Shown: positions 1 to 12,480, counted from the stretch's first letter. The stretch is 64,000 nucleotides of DNA from Gracilaria gracilis (GCA_030374805.1 JARGSG010000018.1:1-64000); one strand, 5' to 3'. A program made the numbers and translations. Notes: generated by a model not told the origin, from the sequence alone.

Positions 1-985
1 GCTGGCCTGAAGCAGTTCAGTATCTACTGAGAGTCCTATGCCACTGGCACCGCCATCCAGTCGGCTATCCTCGCTCTGAGAGACACCAAACAACGCCCCG
101 GCGAAACGGAAACCGATTACTCGGTGCGCCTGAATAAGGCCTTCCACCGATGTGACAATGTTTATTCCGCTCAAGAGCGTTGTACCATGTTCGTCGATGG
201 ACTAGACCAGGCTATACGGACCCTAGTGGCCCGTCTCCGTGAAGAAAACCGTAAGACTACGTACTTGGAACTGGTGCAGTATGCACGCGCCGAAGGCGAT
301 GCACTACGAGCACGAGTCCCGGTACCCGGTTGAAGTCCGCTAAAGCGTTGATGTTGGAATAGGGAACCCCGTCGGCATCAATGCTGGCTGAGGCACACTC
401 CAACAAGAGTATGATCAGGTGCACTTTGCCCGTAGCGACGTGCTTTCAATACCGACAACGAGCTTCCCTCAACCACGGATGCCTCGTTTCAAACGGCTCC
501 GGACGGTACACTGCTGTATGCAGATTCGAACCGAGAGTCGACCGCCTCGACTGTCATATGAGAACGGTGGAACCCGGGCTTCACGGCCTGGCTTGCAAGC
601 TTCTCGCCCAGCGGTGCGATTCTCGAATACTCGGAACGTCAATGCCATTGTTGGATTGATCTGTCACCTCTGCTATACGCGAGGGCATACTTCTCCGCAG
701 TGCGTTTGAACCATGCGTGAGTGGGCACAAGTCATTGCCAACTACGAATCCCTCTCACCAGAGGAGAAGGCTTCCGTTCCGATGGCATCGTACATCCGCG
801 CGAAGATGGATATTCCACGCACAATTGCGGCTCCGATTGCCCAGAACATGGTGACCTCTCACCCCCGTACCCCTCTCGAGGGAAATTCAACCGCTACTGC
901 GGACGCTTCTGCCACTGGTGTCCAGGCATCAATGGTTCAGAATACTGAGCACACGCCTCAGGCGGAATCTGCTCAGAAAACCTAA
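1..985 (+). pseudogene. Gag remnant of Ty3/gypsy chromovirus Chromo-A (5' end outside window)
   Basis: This is the C-terminal part of a retrotransposon Gag. A capsid-like stretch is readable at about 60-333 (motif LNKAFHRCDNVYSAQE). The frame then changes, and a zinc knuckle of form C-x2-C-x4-H-x4-C (CHLCYTRGHTSPQC) is readable at about 665-706. A TGA at 707-709 interrupts the frame, which continues in phase to 985 with a segment (VIANYESLSPEEKASV) that matches the position of a similar segment in the Gag of Chromo-B. Gag packages element RNA; the knuckle binds nucleic acid. With at least one frameshift and one internal stop this copy cannot make a full Gag. The downstream protease lies in the -1 frame relative to the end of Gag, as in Chromo-B. 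Confidence 0.8.
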
Positions 986-1954
986 TTGTGGGAGTCTCCT
1001 CCCTTGGAGGGGCGCCCTCAGAGTTGAGGCTGAAGGCGCCCGAGGCGTCCCTGCCTCGCTCCCAGGTCCGAATCCTCTCGAGGAAACAGGCCGTCGAAGA
1101 CTTGAACTCAGAACACCTTGGTGTTCTTCGTCGACCGTGGATACGGGTAAGAAATAACCGGTTCCCGGATAGAGTTATGGTGATGGCCAAACGCAATTAC
1201 AAGGTCTATGCCGACCTTGGCCATTCACCCCAGTTTATGGTGCGTTATCTCACTGTATTAGATACAAGCGCAGGTCCGAACTTCATTGTTGAGACAGCAT
1301 TGCCACCCGCCTTGCGGTCACACATTCGCCGTGGCGACATTCCTGACGTCGCTGACGCGAATAACAACCATTGTCAACGTTAGGATACATCGAGTTGGTA
1401 ATCCGCTTGGGCTCATGCGTGGTGAAGCTCGACTTTGTCGTTTGTCGGTCCCTGGCCGCCCCAGTCATTTTGGGTTGTGACTTTTGCGACCGCTTTGTCG
1501 ATGCCATTAGGCCCCGCCAGAGGCGTGTTGAAATGGAAGATGGTTCGTCCGTGCCGATTGTTCGTCGTCCTTTGAGGCATGCCTCCAAGAAGCACGTACC
1601 TCTACCTGCGGCGCAGGAAGCACCACCCAGTTCTCGGGAATCTACGAAGCTTCGTGTTGCCTGCGCGACACGCGTGCCTCCAGAGTCTCAAGTCTGGGTA
1701 CAGGTGAATTCCCGTCAACACGGTTTACGAATCGTCACGCCATTGCCGTCGTTGTATGATAAATGCTCTCTTGCCATTTCTAATGGAGTGGTCCAGGTGG
1801 AACCGGATAATCCGTTTTACGTGTTGATAGCCAATTTAGGCAAAACAACCCAGTATCTGGTGAAAAACCAAGTGATTGGCTCGGTCATGCCGCATCCAAC
1901 TGCGTTGGTACCGACGAAGATGACTGCTGCCGATGTGCTCGGAATCGTTCACTC

Positions 1955-1969
1955 TAAGGAGGGGGAGGA
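1955..1969 (+). other. Internal polypurine-tract-like site in Chromo-A pol (protease-RT linker)
   Basis: The sequence TCTAAGGAGGGGGAG lies inside pol and encodes Ser-Lys-Glu-Gly-Glu. The same core AAGGAGGGGGA is present at the 3' polypurine tract of this element (8401) and again at 5137, and at equivalent places in Chromo-B. A role as a second plus-strand primer is inference. Confidence 0.55.
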
Positions 1970-4900
1970 GTCAGAATCTCATTCGTCTCCGTCGCCGAGT
2001 CTCTCGGGTCAGCAGCCTGTTAAGACAGAGAAGACACGCGTTCCGACGAGTTACGACAAATTGGACCCAGTAAGGGAATTGGAAGAACTCGACCTCGGAC
2101 ATGTTCCAGAGACACACCGCAAAAGACTGCGCGATATGCTTCGTGAATTCACCACAATGTGGAATGGTTCTCCCGGAGAAATAAATACCACAAAACACCG
2201 GATTGATCTCCTTCCCAACTCTCGGCCAGTAGCCCAACATCCGTACAGGGCGGGGCCCAAGGCCAGAGAAGAAGAGCAATTTCAGGTGGACAAGATGCTC
2301 CGTGCAGGAGTCATAGAACCGGCACATTCGCCGTGGGCATCACCAGTGGTACTGGCTCCGAAACCGAATGGTTCCTGGCGCTTCTGTATCGATTATCGTC
2401 GTCTAAACGCTCTTACCGTCAAGGACGTGTAACCTATTCCACGTATGGATGAATACATCGATTCTCTCGGAAATGCTACCGTATTCACGGCATTGGATGC
2501 TAACTGGGGATACTGGCAAGTTCCAGTGAGAAAGGAGGATCAGGACAAGACAGCGTTTGTCTGCCACTCTGGCCTCTACTGTTTTAAACGGATGCCCTTT
2601 GGGTTAACCAATGCTCCCGCTACTTTTCAGCGTGCTATTGATATCTTACTGGCCCGCTTCAAGTGGCGTACTTGTCTCGTCTACCTTGACGACGTCATTG
2701 TATTCTCAGATAATCTGGATGATCACCTCACACATGTGAGAGACATAATGGTCACGTTACGGGACGCCGGAGTGACACTCAAGCTGAGGAAATGCGAATT
2801 CTTCACGGATACAGTCAAGTATCTGGGTCACATAATCCGTCCAGGACGTGTCATGATCGAGGAAGCTCGTGTGAAGTCGCTGAAACAGGCCACGGAACCG
2901 ACTACCCAGACCGAACTGAGTTCCTTTCTAGGATTAGTCAACGTCTATAGACGGTTTATTCCCAACTTCGCGGACATTGCGGAACCTCTCAACGCGCTCC
3001 TGCGGAAGGGTCAACCGCCTAAGTTGGACCCATTCACGTCTACTCAGACGGAAGCCTTCAACTCTCTCAAAGAGGCTGTAACCACGGCACCAGTATTGTC
3101 ACTACCGAAACCGGGACTTTCATATACCGTGGACACGGACTCTAGTGACTACCAGGTAGGCTGCGCCTTATTTCAAACCACCCCAGAGGGGGAACGCAAG
3201 CCAATTGGGTACTGGTCCCGTTCGTTGAACGTGCATGAGAAGAATTACTCTGTCTCGGAGAAGGAATGTCTTGCAGTAGTGTGGGCATTATGCACACTAC
3301 GCCCCTACCTCATGGGTGCTCATTTCACCGTTTACACGGATCACTCATCATTGAGATGGCTACCCTCCATATCGGAGCCTTCAGGCCGCTTAATGCGTTG
3401 GAGACTGCGTCTTGCAGAGTTCGACTTCGACGTCACCTACAAGAAGGGCGCCAACAATACACAAGCCGACGCCCTTTCTCGCCTACCTACCACAGGGGAA
3501 GCGTTAGCCGTCGATGACGAGGAAATACCCTGCTTTGCAGTTGACGACTACACCGCAGGTGAACTGGAGGATATCGAAGAGGAATGGCCAGACGAACTGG
3601 ATTTTGACCAGGAACTGGACGACCTACTCGCTGTCAGCGAAAGTGCGAACCCCATACCAGGGAAGTTCGTACCCGTCACAACGGAGGAGATGGTTAGGGA
3701 ACAGTTCAGCGATCCCTACTGCACGAAGATTCGGGCGCAACTCAATGGAGGAGCTGATCTCCCCTTTCGGGTGAATGATATTGGATACCTCGTTCGCACG
3801 GTAACTGGAAACCCACAAATAGTGGTGCCACACGCCCTACAATCTCGGGTGTTACACTTATCACACTATGCTAAACTTAGTGGTCACGTCGGAGGACGGA
3901 AACTGTACCTTACATTGCGAAGGAAATTCTACTGGCCAGCAATGGCTGTGGATTGCTACGCAACTGTGCGGTTCTGCCCCGAGTGTGCTCGGAATCGCGT
4001 CAAGCTTCGCCGCCATGCGACGAAGTTGAAGCTCTTCCACGCAAGGGCGCCCCTGGAATTCGTAGCTATCGATATTTTGGGACCGTTCCTCGCTACTAAG
4101 CGGCGTAACAAGTTTTTACTCGTGATCACGGATCGTTTCTCGAAGCTCGTTCGTACCGTACCCTTACGGAGAATCACGTCATTAACGGTGGCGCAAGCAT
4201 TCGTCACCCATTGGGCATTCGTCTACGGTCCACCGGTGAATCTACTCTCCGACAACGGGAAACAGTTTGCCTCCCGGTTCTTCGGAGATGTATGCAGAAT
4301 TCTGGATGTCAAGAATCTCTTCACGACAACCTACCACCCCCAGTGTAATGGGCAGGCTGAACGGTTTAACCGGACGCTGTTAGCAGCACTCCGTTCATAC
4401 GTAGCCGATCACCCCACCACGTGGGACCTGTTCACCGATGCGCTGACATTCGCATACAACACTCAGGTACACCGTACTACGGGATTAACTCCATTTGAAT
4501 TGGTTCTGTCTCGCGCCCCACCGCCCGTGGCGCTCGAAGCACAGCCAACGCTGGATCAATTTCCTTCGACGAAGGGATACAGGGAAACCTGGAAGACATG
4601 GCTTACCAAGCTGGTCCCTGCAGCACAACGGTCAATGGCCCGGTCACAAGCCGCGTATAAGCGTGATTTCGATCAGCGAGCCCCTCGAAGACCACCCGCC
4701 CTGAAAGAAGGGGACTATGTGTTCATCCGTAAGGAGTATTGGAACCCAGGCAAGGAGAAACGCCACAAGCTCTCACCCGTCGCCGACGGCCCTTTCAAAA
4801 CAATTGATGTGGAATCCGACACTGTCGTAGTGGAGATGGGTCAGCAACACGAGCGCATTTCCCGCGATCGCGTGGTTTTTGCACCCCCGCCCGCGGGAAA

Positions 4901-5134
4901 CGACCCATCAAGTGGAAATTCTACCGCAGAAGCGGAAACGAACACTACGGACACACTGGACACACCCCCGATCAACCGCCCTAGGGAGGTACCACACCCA
5001 AGTAGGGGACTCTCGGATTTGCCGATGTTATCGGACTTTACGCGCCCTGGCGCTTCGCTGTCTGAAGCCCCGCCGCCTGGCGTAATTATTCGCCGCCTTG
5101 GCGCGTTGACACCCACTCCCCATATCGCTCCATC

Positions 5135-5149
5135 TAAGGAGGGGGAGGG
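5135..5149 (+). other. Second internal polypurine-tract-like site in Chromo-A
   Basis: TCTAAGGAGGGGGAG recurs in the low-complexity integrase tail and is again read Ser-Lys-Glu-Gly-Glu. It is identical to the copy at 1955-1969. The two copies lie in unrelated protein contexts, so protein homology alone is an unlikely reason for the identity. Confidence 0.5.
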
Positions 5150-6419
5150 ACTCGTTGATCGTCATGCTTCCGCGCTGTCGCGTGAGGAACACCGTGTGGC
5201 ACGGAAGAGAGACACCGCTAATGCGCAATCAAAGCCCTCTCGGGAGCCCGGCGTCTCGTCAAGGTCGCCGCGCATCAACGCAGAAGCGGAATCGTCACCA
5301 GACACTACCGCCGTGCGGGACAGGACCGAGGAGACTCAGTCGTTACCGGCGAAGCCGTTGCCTACCCCGCATAGCGCGCCTGGAGTGACTACGTCGCATA
5401 ACGGAGTGGAAATACCGCCTAAGGCGCCGTTGAGCTCGCACGTCCAAGACGGAGAAGAGTCGTCGGAGACTAAGTCGCCCAACACGCCTGAGGCGGGCCA
5501 CACCGTGGACACGTCGCTAAATGCCCAGCAGGGAGGTGCCAACCGTAGCACACGGACTACACCTGTAAGGGAGATCAGCTCAGCGAGCGAACCACGTCGA
5601 CAAACCAAGCTGACACCTCCCGTGCATACAGAGGCGGAAGACGCCACGGCGCAGACCAATGAAGGCCACCCGTTGACAACGTCACGTACCACCACGGCGA
5701 GGCCGGTTCAATCAGGGTTACCGTTGACGCGAGCGCGTTCGACGCCACACACAACTCCGTCGAAACGGTTGCTACCACGCAAACTTGCGGTACGCTTACC
5801 TGGGACTCCCGCGGGAGAAGGAACTCTATGGGAACAAGGAAACGGGAACACCGACACCGCGAGACGCGTGACCACCGATCCAAGTAGGGGACCACACCGC
5901 AAAGATACAGTTCCACCAACCTTGTTGGACACACCTCGGTCTAACCGGAGCACCGACGCAGTGCCACACACGATGAAGCCGTCGGAGAGCTCTCCGAAGC
6001 AGGATGTCGTAGTCACACGGCAAGGCCGGGAAGTCTTCCGAGAGGAGTTCGTAGTCGACCACATAGTGGAACACTCATACCACCCGTTGGGGTACATACA
6101 GTATCTCGTACGTTGGTACGGCTACGGACCCGAGGCTGACTCGGATGAGCCAATCGAGCATCTCCCACGATCGAAAGTGGTGCAGTACCATCGGCGTACT
6201 CTCACGGGTCTCCCGGCGACAATTGTCAACGCCCAAGTGGGATAACACGCCCCGAAGGGGAAGAAGCTAGCTCACCTAGAAGGAAGTTGAGAAGTGGGAG
6301 AAGACGAAACTGGCACTTGGGAAAGGAAAAATATACGTCATAGACGGAAGTAGGTTTAATGGCCATCGAGGCTATATCCTACAACAACACCGCATGGCGG
6401 GAATCAGGTGGAAGATGGA

Positions 6420-8189
6420 CTAAGCGCCCGACCCTTGGTTGGAGTGGCCCGGAGCGCTCTCACCAGTACCCCCATTGCTGGGATTGGATCCGCCAGTAAG
6501 GCGTGCAGCCAACGCGTCCCGCATTGCGGAGACGTCCCCGCTCGCGACAGTGGCGGAAAGCCCAACTCCTCGGGGGAACTGAGCGATCACAGCCGCCTCA
6601 CCGGTTCCACCCCCAGAGGGGAGGACGGCAGGCACCTCGATCACCTCTGGTTCGTCCGGAAGGGAAGACACCACGGCACCTACCGACGAAGGGTCGGGCG
6701 CCGGTGGATTCACCGGCTCAGCCGTCACCATTCCCGGCGCTGCCGTGTCATTGGAGGTCGGCTCAACCGCGTTGGCGGAAGGAACCTCTTCGACTATGTC
6801 GTTATCATACCCCATCTCTGGTTCGTCGTCCATAATTTGGTCGTCATCACCGCCGTAGGCGTGGTAAAAATCGTCAGCGTCGACGAAGCCAACGGGATGC
6901 CCGTAAGGGATATACCTCGGAGCCATCCGGAGAGCTGCCGCTTCAGCTGCGGTGATCTATTGCACCTCCCAGGGATTGAAAAAGATGAAGTCTCCCGCCA
7001 ATGGCGTGCGTCGTCCCGGAGACCGGTCGAAACCGCCGTCCTCGTGACCGCGGCCGCTCTGAGCGAAGGGAACGCTGGCCCAATCAACTCGGTCGACTAC
7101 GTCGAGGAGTCCACGAACTTCTTCGGCATTGTTTTCACCTCCCAGAGGGACCCGCAACGAGATTCCTCGGATGCACGCACGAAGGCGAGGCGGGACATAC
7201 CACAGTCGATACTGGTCTTATACTTCCCATAGGAGGTAAGCCGCGGTGCGGATAGCCCACTCGGTGAGCACCACGGACCACAGTCCGGAATACGGATCCT
7301 CGATGAGGCAGGAGCCAAGATAGGAGAGGACCGGGGGCAACTCCACGTAGCACCCGCGACACACCTCCACCGAGGACCACCAAGTGGGAATGGGAACATA
7401 ACGGCCCAGCCGGTGATTGTGCCGGATTCGATTGATCTCCGTGTTTTGATACGGGACGAGAAACCCGAAACGGGAACGCGCACGGCGCTCATCGCGGATG
7501 AAGTTCTGTACCCACCGCGAACGGGACTCCCGGCGAAGATACCTGAGCTCCGCCCGGATGATGGGATGAATCCAACACACCGCCTCCTGGCGTACACTAG
7601 GACGTCCTCTCCAAGAATAAGTGTCAACCACCGCCAAGCGGGTGCAGTACGAAATCTCGCCTTGAGTACGGTACAACCGGAGATCAAAGCTGATGTAATC
7701 AGGAATTGGGAACTCGAAGTTCGCCCGGCTCTGCCGCGCATAGCCCAAGCGAACCAGTGCCGCCTGAGCGGAAGCCAGCGACTCGCCGGAACGCCGCAAG
7801 ATTGCGTGAGGAGGAACGGCAACCCGTCGACGCCAATCCCATGAAGTGGTGACTAACGCCGGAAGATCCCCGAGAAGGCGATCAGTACCGTCCGCATAGG
7901 ACGCGATGAGCTCCTCGTTGAAAACGGCTGTAGGATGAAACCACAGAGCAGTCCGGAAGAGATGCGCGTGAACGCGAGGGTTCAGCCCGACGAGCTCATC
8001 GTAGGAAGGCCACGGCACTTCCTGCATGACGTGACCATGGGGCTGCTGCCCCGGAGGGAGAATGTGCCCGCCACTGGCATTGAGTCCCTGGGACGCCCCA
8101 GAAGCATTGCCGCTTTGCGGAAGAGGCACGGAACGAAATCCGGAGAAGTATCCCGAGTTCGGAGGTTGACCGCTCATCGCGCGAGGCAC
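6420..8189 (-). pseudogene. Antisense accessory ORF of Chromo-A (aORF-A), frameshifted
   Basis: On the strand opposite pol, tail to tail with it, a 323-codon open stretch runs from 8189 to 7218 (a second Met at 8177 is a likely start). The frame then shifts near 7220 (continuing to about 7097), and the reading is recovered at 6926-6420 as an acidic, Pro/Ser/Gly-rich tail. No known domain is recognised. It is clearly related to the intact antisense ORF of Chromo-B: both have FRSVxLP near the N-terminus, an R-x-R-W-x2-N block, GFLx3[QH]N, S[VL][ED]VxR, P[PS]VL[SA]Y and EWA[IV] in the same order and spacing. Function is unknown: it has no signal peptide, no clear membrane span and no protease or env motif that I can see. 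The Chromo-A copy is broken by at least two frame changes. Confidence 0.75.
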
Positions 8190-8398
8190 TCAAGGAACGG
8201 GAAGGTTGGTAGTACGACCGCGAGAGCGAGTTGAAGACTGTGGTGAACAGGGTTGATCGTCGCTGGAGCGGGGTTTGCACTTTGGAGTGGTAGTGACTTG
8301 GTCTTCGCGAGGCGAGATGGAATCCGAAGACTTCGGGGATGCGCTTTTATGCCCACGGTTGGGAGTTCGACCCGCCATCGCGGCGGCGTGGCTCACTC

Positions 8399-8413
8399 TT
8401 AAGGAGGGGGATA
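8399..8413 (+). other. 3' polypurine tract of Chromo-A
   Basis: TTAAGGAGGGGGATA directly precedes the inferred 3' LTR start, as AGGAGGGGGATC does in Chromo-B. In LTR retrotransposons this tract primes plus-strand DNA synthesis. Confidence 0.7.
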
Positions 8414-9337
8414 TAAAGGACAACACTCCTTGGAGGCGATTTGAGGTACTTAGTTAATTTCCGCATCATGCGTTAGTAGATATATATGAGCTACACCGCT
8501 ATTAGCGTGTCGCCTCGCTGAGGTAATTTCCACACATGTACACGTGGATTGCACGGCTCAAGGCGCCGCTTAGCGTGTGTGACTAGCACACGTGTAGCAC
8601 GGATATGCCGGAGGCAGTGCACCCAGCATTGCTGTATTTACTCAGACATTTTATAGATTATTTTGCCCGGCGCACCCACTGTCAGTGGTGCGCCGAGCTC
8701 AGTACTTAGAGGGTTGAGCATCGCTTTCCCAAGTAAATTGCCCCTTGCTAAGCAAGGGCTTGGGCCGAGCTCAGTACTTAGAGGGTTGAGCATCGCTTTC
8801 CCAAGTAAATTGCCCCTCGCTAAGCAAGGGCTTCTGGCTCTAACTATCACGCCTTCGCGGACTGTTCACCTCCAAGTGGAGTGGCGACCGCGTTGTTCAC
8901 GTATAGTTACCCACCCTTGTGGCGCTCAGAGTATAACCACTATTTGTGTGTCTCGTTCCGACCTATTGTCGTATACTCGCCCCTGTATTGGTTTTGCTTT
9001 ACTCTCTCTTTTTCCCCCCACTCTGGTGGCTTGCCTTCTCCCCTTTTTTGGGTTTGCCTTTTTGCCCTGTTCGCAGTGGCCCGTTTCCGACACCTTGTCG
9101 TTGCCGTGCTACTCTCTTTCGAGGACTCATCTCGTGACCATGTGAACACGTGGATCTCTACCGACTACTAACCAGCCTCACGCTCCGACGCTTGTCGTGG
9201 TGGTTTGACCTCGGATTTACACCCGGCTTAGCTGTGTCATTCCCGGAGTGCTCCGTTCGCTGTGCTGCCCTGTCAAGGGGAAGATTCCGAACGTCTTCGT
9301 GAGCTTGCGCTTTTCCCGCCAAAGGCATTGCTCCACA
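8414..9337 (+). repeat. 3' LTR of Chromo-A
   Basis: Boundaries are inferred. The start follows the polypurine tract and reads TAAAGGACAACAC, resembling the LTR C start TGTAGTGCAACGC. The end GGCATTGCTCCACA (9324-9337) aligns with the LTR C end GGCGTTGCACTACA, and the about 90 bases before it also align with LTR C (shared ACGTCTTCGTG block and a TTTACACCCGGCTT-like block). The usual TG start has decayed. The LTR contains an ATATATATGA element near 8481 and a 72-bp tandem duplication. The 5' LTR is outside the window, so TSD and LTR identity cannot be tested. Confidence 0.6.
8692..8835 (+). repeat. 72-bp direct tandem duplication inside LTR A
   Basis: Two adjacent copies (8692-8763 and 8764-8835) are almost identical, differing at a few bases including the T/C in CCCCTTGC versus CCCCTCGC. 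Each contains the small inverted repeat CTTGCTAAGCAAGG or its variant. Confidence 0.92.
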
Positions 9338-9642
9338 GGGATGTTGTCCTTCTCCCGATGGAACTGAACCACCGCGGCCGCGGGTGTAGCCGTAGCAGAC
9401 GGGGCTGCCGCAGCAACGGCCGAGGCCGGACCAGCACCATCAGTAGGGGGAAGCAACGGGGCAAAAGAAAGTGTCCTGTGCGCCGGTTGTTTGCCCGACG
9501 TCTTGGACGGATTATTCACACCAAGGGTGGAGCCAGCACGCCTGTGAATGCGTGAGACGAACCAAACATCCCCAGCGACACCACCACTGTGGGAACGACT
9601 GCGAGTAACCGCAGCTTCCGTCTCAGACGGCTTCCGAGACAT
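9338..9642 (-). pseudogene. N-terminal Gag fragment of Ty3 element C1, truncated by Chromo-A insertion
   Basis: A minus-strand reading frame starts with Met at 9642 (MSRKPSETEAAVTRS), about 105 bases inside LTR C1 and its primer site, exactly where a gag gene should start. It is rich in Ala/Pro/Ser/Thr, as Gag N-termini often are. It runs into LTR A at 9337; the apparent continuation to 9217 is LTR A sequence. I infer Chromo-A inserted into the gag of C1. No capsid domain is present in what remains. Confidence 0.6.
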
Positions 9643-9747
9643 GATTTCTCAACCAACCGTGCAACGGGAAACTTCCAGAAGTAGAAACGAAACCTCGAAG
9701 AGGGAGAACACACACGAGTACGTGTTAAACGAAATATCCGATTCTAG

Positions 9748-9762
9748 GTCGGGAGACCACTT
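9748..9762 (-). other. tRNA primer-binding site of element C1
   Basis: Reading the minus strand, the LTR is followed by AAGTGGTCTCCCGACC. TGGTCTCCCGACCTA matches the Chromo-B site TGGTCTTCCGACTTA at 13 of 15 positions and begins with TGG, complementary to a tRNA CCA end. This fixes the strand of C1. Confidence 0.65.
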
Positions 9763-10529
9763 TGTAGTGCAACGCCAGAGGCGGAAAGACACCACGAAGA
9801 CGTCCGAGATCTTCCTCCGTAGGAGGGTAGTCAGCAGACAGAGCCTCTCTGGCAAGGCACGACGAAGTCGGGTGTAAGCCAAGGCCAAGCCGTCACGACG
9901 GGCGTAGAGAGTTGAGCAAGGATCGGTGTTGGCAACACGTGTGTGAGTGAACGGGCCCTCGAGAGAGGCACGAGTCCACGGAGGTGGGGAGAGAGAAAAC
10001 GAATCCGCGAGAGCGGGGGATGGGAAGAAGGAAAAGGAGAAAAGGGCAAAAAGGCTACGGTAAACACCGGGGTTATCGCTGTACAGGGTCGAACGCGACA
10101 CAAGCGAAAAACACTCCCACGAATGGGTCCTGTTAGGTGACGCAGGGAAAATACACTACCCGTAGGCAACGGAGTCTCTTTCCTTGAAGGAGTTGATGAC
10201 CGCCGAAGGCGAAGAAGTATAGAGCCAACCCTGGTTGGGGGAACTTTACTGTGCTCTGCGGCGAGGTCGCCGCCGGGCTAAGTAGTGAGTTTGCACCAAC
10301 ACTAATTAAATTAACTAACTAAATTAGGCCAACGCCAAGTGGTAACTACCCACGCGCCGTGGCGCCCGTCCCACGTGTACGTGGCCAACCTCCTGGCTCA
10401 ACCGTGTCCCACGTGTCCTTCCCACTACAGTCGTTGTTACTATTCATATACTCAACTTGGGGCAACCGCCCGACAGGTCAAAAATTGACTAAGTAGTCAG
10501 AAATCTCTATAAGAGGGCGTTGCACTACC
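9763..10529 (-). repeat. LTR of Ty3 element C1 (5' LTR, minus strand)
   Basis: About 767 bp with terminal inverted repeats TGTAGTGCAACGCC / GGCGTTGCACTAC. It is reverse-complementary over its whole length to the interrupted copy at 27303-27895 plus 39054-39238 (about 778 bp), which confirms both ends. The primer-binding site and gag start lie on its left, so it is a 5' LTR on the minus strand. Confidence 0.8.
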
Positions 10530-11484
10530 ATTTGCGAATTAACGATAACGGAATTGGTATTTTCGCGGCTTTTATTCGCACGAGTGCTATGCGTAGTTCT
10601 TCGCTTTTTCATTGCGTAGCTGTCGTTGAACCTGTAAGCCAAAACCATTGCACTTCTTGAGCTTTGGCTGTCGGACGTAATTCTGACAGCCCTAGATTTG
10701 ATTATCAGCATTCTGTGACGCAATAAAAAAGAGTATTAAAAGTGGTGTAGTCGTCGAGATATAAAGCTTCCAGTAGGTGAAGATCCCGGAGCCACAACCA
10801 TTCGACAGACTTTGCGAGCCCGTCAGCGATGCAACACGTTTTGGCGCCGCGGAGGTAGCCACAATAAACCTACAGATCAAAGAGCCGTCTTCTACGACGA
10901 TCAGCGTGAGAGTGGAGGGCGGAGAAGGTCGGTGGGTAGAAAGTGAGCGACAAGCAATCTATCAACAGCATCTCAGCTACAAACGCATAATTTAATGTGT
11001 GTTTTTTTTCAAATTCATTTCCGTTTGCTAGAGGTTGAACGGAAAAGGCGAGGGTGTAGACAGCTGTGACACGGTTCCGGTTGGCTCCAGCGGCCCATCT
11101 CCTCAGCCGTCACTAACTACGCTGCGATAGGACGTTACGAGCGTCCTATCACTTTCACCTCCCGGCGCACCTCGCGATTGGACGCGCGTCCGGGAGGGGG
11201 CCTACAATAAACAGGGGTTCGCAGTCGTGGCGAACCCAGAGAAGGCGCCAAAGAGAGAAAAAAGGATCTTCAGAGAGTTTTCCTGGCAGCCTGTGCCCGC
11301 CTTCGGCCCTACTTCCTGCCCTGTACGCAACAATTAGTCTCGTAAGCATGGACCCCGCCTTCTCAAAAATAACAATCCCTCGGGCTCATATCGCACTCTC
11401 GTTCAAGTTGATAACCCTTATTTAATACATTATAGAGTATAAGATACATTCTAGGGGATGTTTTTAGTAATATGTGGCGCCACG
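10530..11484. other. No gene seen; three GC-rich hairpins
   Basis: No convincing reading frame. Three perfect inverted repeats lie close together: GATAGGACG/CGTCCTATC (11126-11134 and 11142-11150), CCTCCCGG/CCGGGAGG (11158-11165 and 11190-11197) and GGGTTCGC/GCGAACCC (11215-11222 and 11230-11237). They could be remnants of a structured RNA or transposon end; I cannot assign them. Confidence 0.5.
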
Positions 11485-11510
11485 TATCTAGTGTCTATCG
11501 GACCAGCGCG

Positions 11511-11550
11511 TTGACCTCATATGAGGTCAAAATGACCTCATATGAGGTCA
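11511..11550. repeat. Left pair of 18-bp palindromes
   Basis: TGACCTCATATGAGGTCA occurs at 11512-11529 and 11533-11550, both perfect. The half-site resembles the TGACCT half-site bound by some zinc-finger regulators in animals; here a transposase-binding role is more likely (inference). Confidence 0.9.
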
Positions 11551-12480
11551 GCATAGATAGTGAGAGAAATGTTAAAAATTGGATAAAGCTTTGCACATAA
11601 TTCAGCGATTGATTAGAAAACAACTACAATTATGCAATCAAACTAGCTTTATAACCCCAAATAACCATTTGAAGCGAACCAATTTCAAGCAATAAGTGCT
11701 TTAGTAGTCATATGATTGCATGTAGAATTACTATTTAGGTTTAAACGCCCAAAAATTCTACATTTAACTTAAAAACTGCTTATAATGCTTCGAAAGTACT
11801 TAATGTTTTTGTTGCTATAGTTCTTGACGATCAGCTAGTATTGAAATAACGCACTTTTTAATATTATATGAGCCAAACGTATGTGTGCAAGAGATATATA
11901 AGCATTCTGACTGCTTTTAAACACATTTAACATACTGGCCTACGCACAGAACATTCAATCTTTATAGTACATTGAGTCACATGAAGTCGTAAAGTGGTAC
12001 CATTCTCAGGTTTGTTTTTGTTTCAGTTTGCATCATTGCACCTAAAACAGCCTCAAAAACAGTTTTAAAACGTGGTAGTTTTACAAGTCTGCGAAAATGA
12101 TGTACATAGCTTTCAAGATAGAATTTCCATGAAATTTGAGAAGTCCGGCATTTGAAAGTTGTGGAAAAACTATTGTAAATTATACCAGGCTCTTTACACC
12201 CTTTATTCTGAGAGCGATTTGAAACAGGTTAAATATATGTTGTCGAGGTTTTTTGGTTTACTTTAGGAAGAAGGATAAAAAAACTTTTTTCGTTGAAGAA
12301 GTTAAAATTTGACTAAATTGTCTAATGTAGCAAATATATCTTTTTCCCAATTACTACTCAGCGTCGTTCTTTGTAGTAGATGTTCTACTCCGCCATGAAT
12401 GTGATGCCAAATGCGGTTCTAGAGAGGTGCTTTAGAGACTCTGAACTGGTTTACATCAATTTTTATAAAGTGTTATATTC

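Larger units (their letters stand above)
988..6245 (+). pseudogene. pol: Chromo-A pol: protease, RT, RNase H, integrase, chromodomain (broken)
   Basis: Polyprotein of a Ty3/gypsy chromovirus. The aspartic protease (LDTSAGPN near 1265, VILGCDF near 1470) is split by a 1-nt frameshift near 1370. Reverse transcriptase follows; a TAA at 2430-2432 falls where family members normally have Tyr in the DxYPxPRMD region, and the same frame stays open from 2433 to 6245. RT catalytic residues are Asp in LDANWGYWQ (usually NSGYWQ) and YLDDVIVFS (2682). RNase H lies at about 3115-3490 (DTDSSDYQVG, YTDHSSLRW), the integrase HHCC finger at 3860-4000, and the DDE core at AIDILGPF (4066), LSDNGKQF (4246) and GQAERFNR (4350). 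A Pro/Ser/Thr-rich linker of about 380 residues (4870-5990) precedes a C-terminal chromodomain (about 6040-6190), which in the family directs integration to marked chromatin. The single stop and one frameshift make it inactive but fairly young. Confidence 0.93.

Noticed and set aside
2430..2432. Idea that TAA might be a reassigned sense codon, as several stops fall inside good frames
   Set aside because: The TAA in Chromo-A RT stands at a Tyr position, E1 and F stops stand at different residue types (including TAG at Trp positions), and intact genes here end normally; ordinary pseudogene decay explains it.
5336..5934. Long minus-strand frames opposite the Pro/Ser/Thr-rich tail of Chromo-A pol
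   Set aside because: They mirror the biased composition of the coding strand and match nothing; shadows of pol.
8663..9145. 160-codon plus-strand frame in LTR A
   Set aside because: It runs through the 72-bp duplication and LTR sequence and has no recognisable product; LTR ends explain the region.
9963..10140. Lysine/glutamate-rich short frame in LTR C1
   Set aside because: Lies wholly in an LTR and differs in the other copy (27700-27890).
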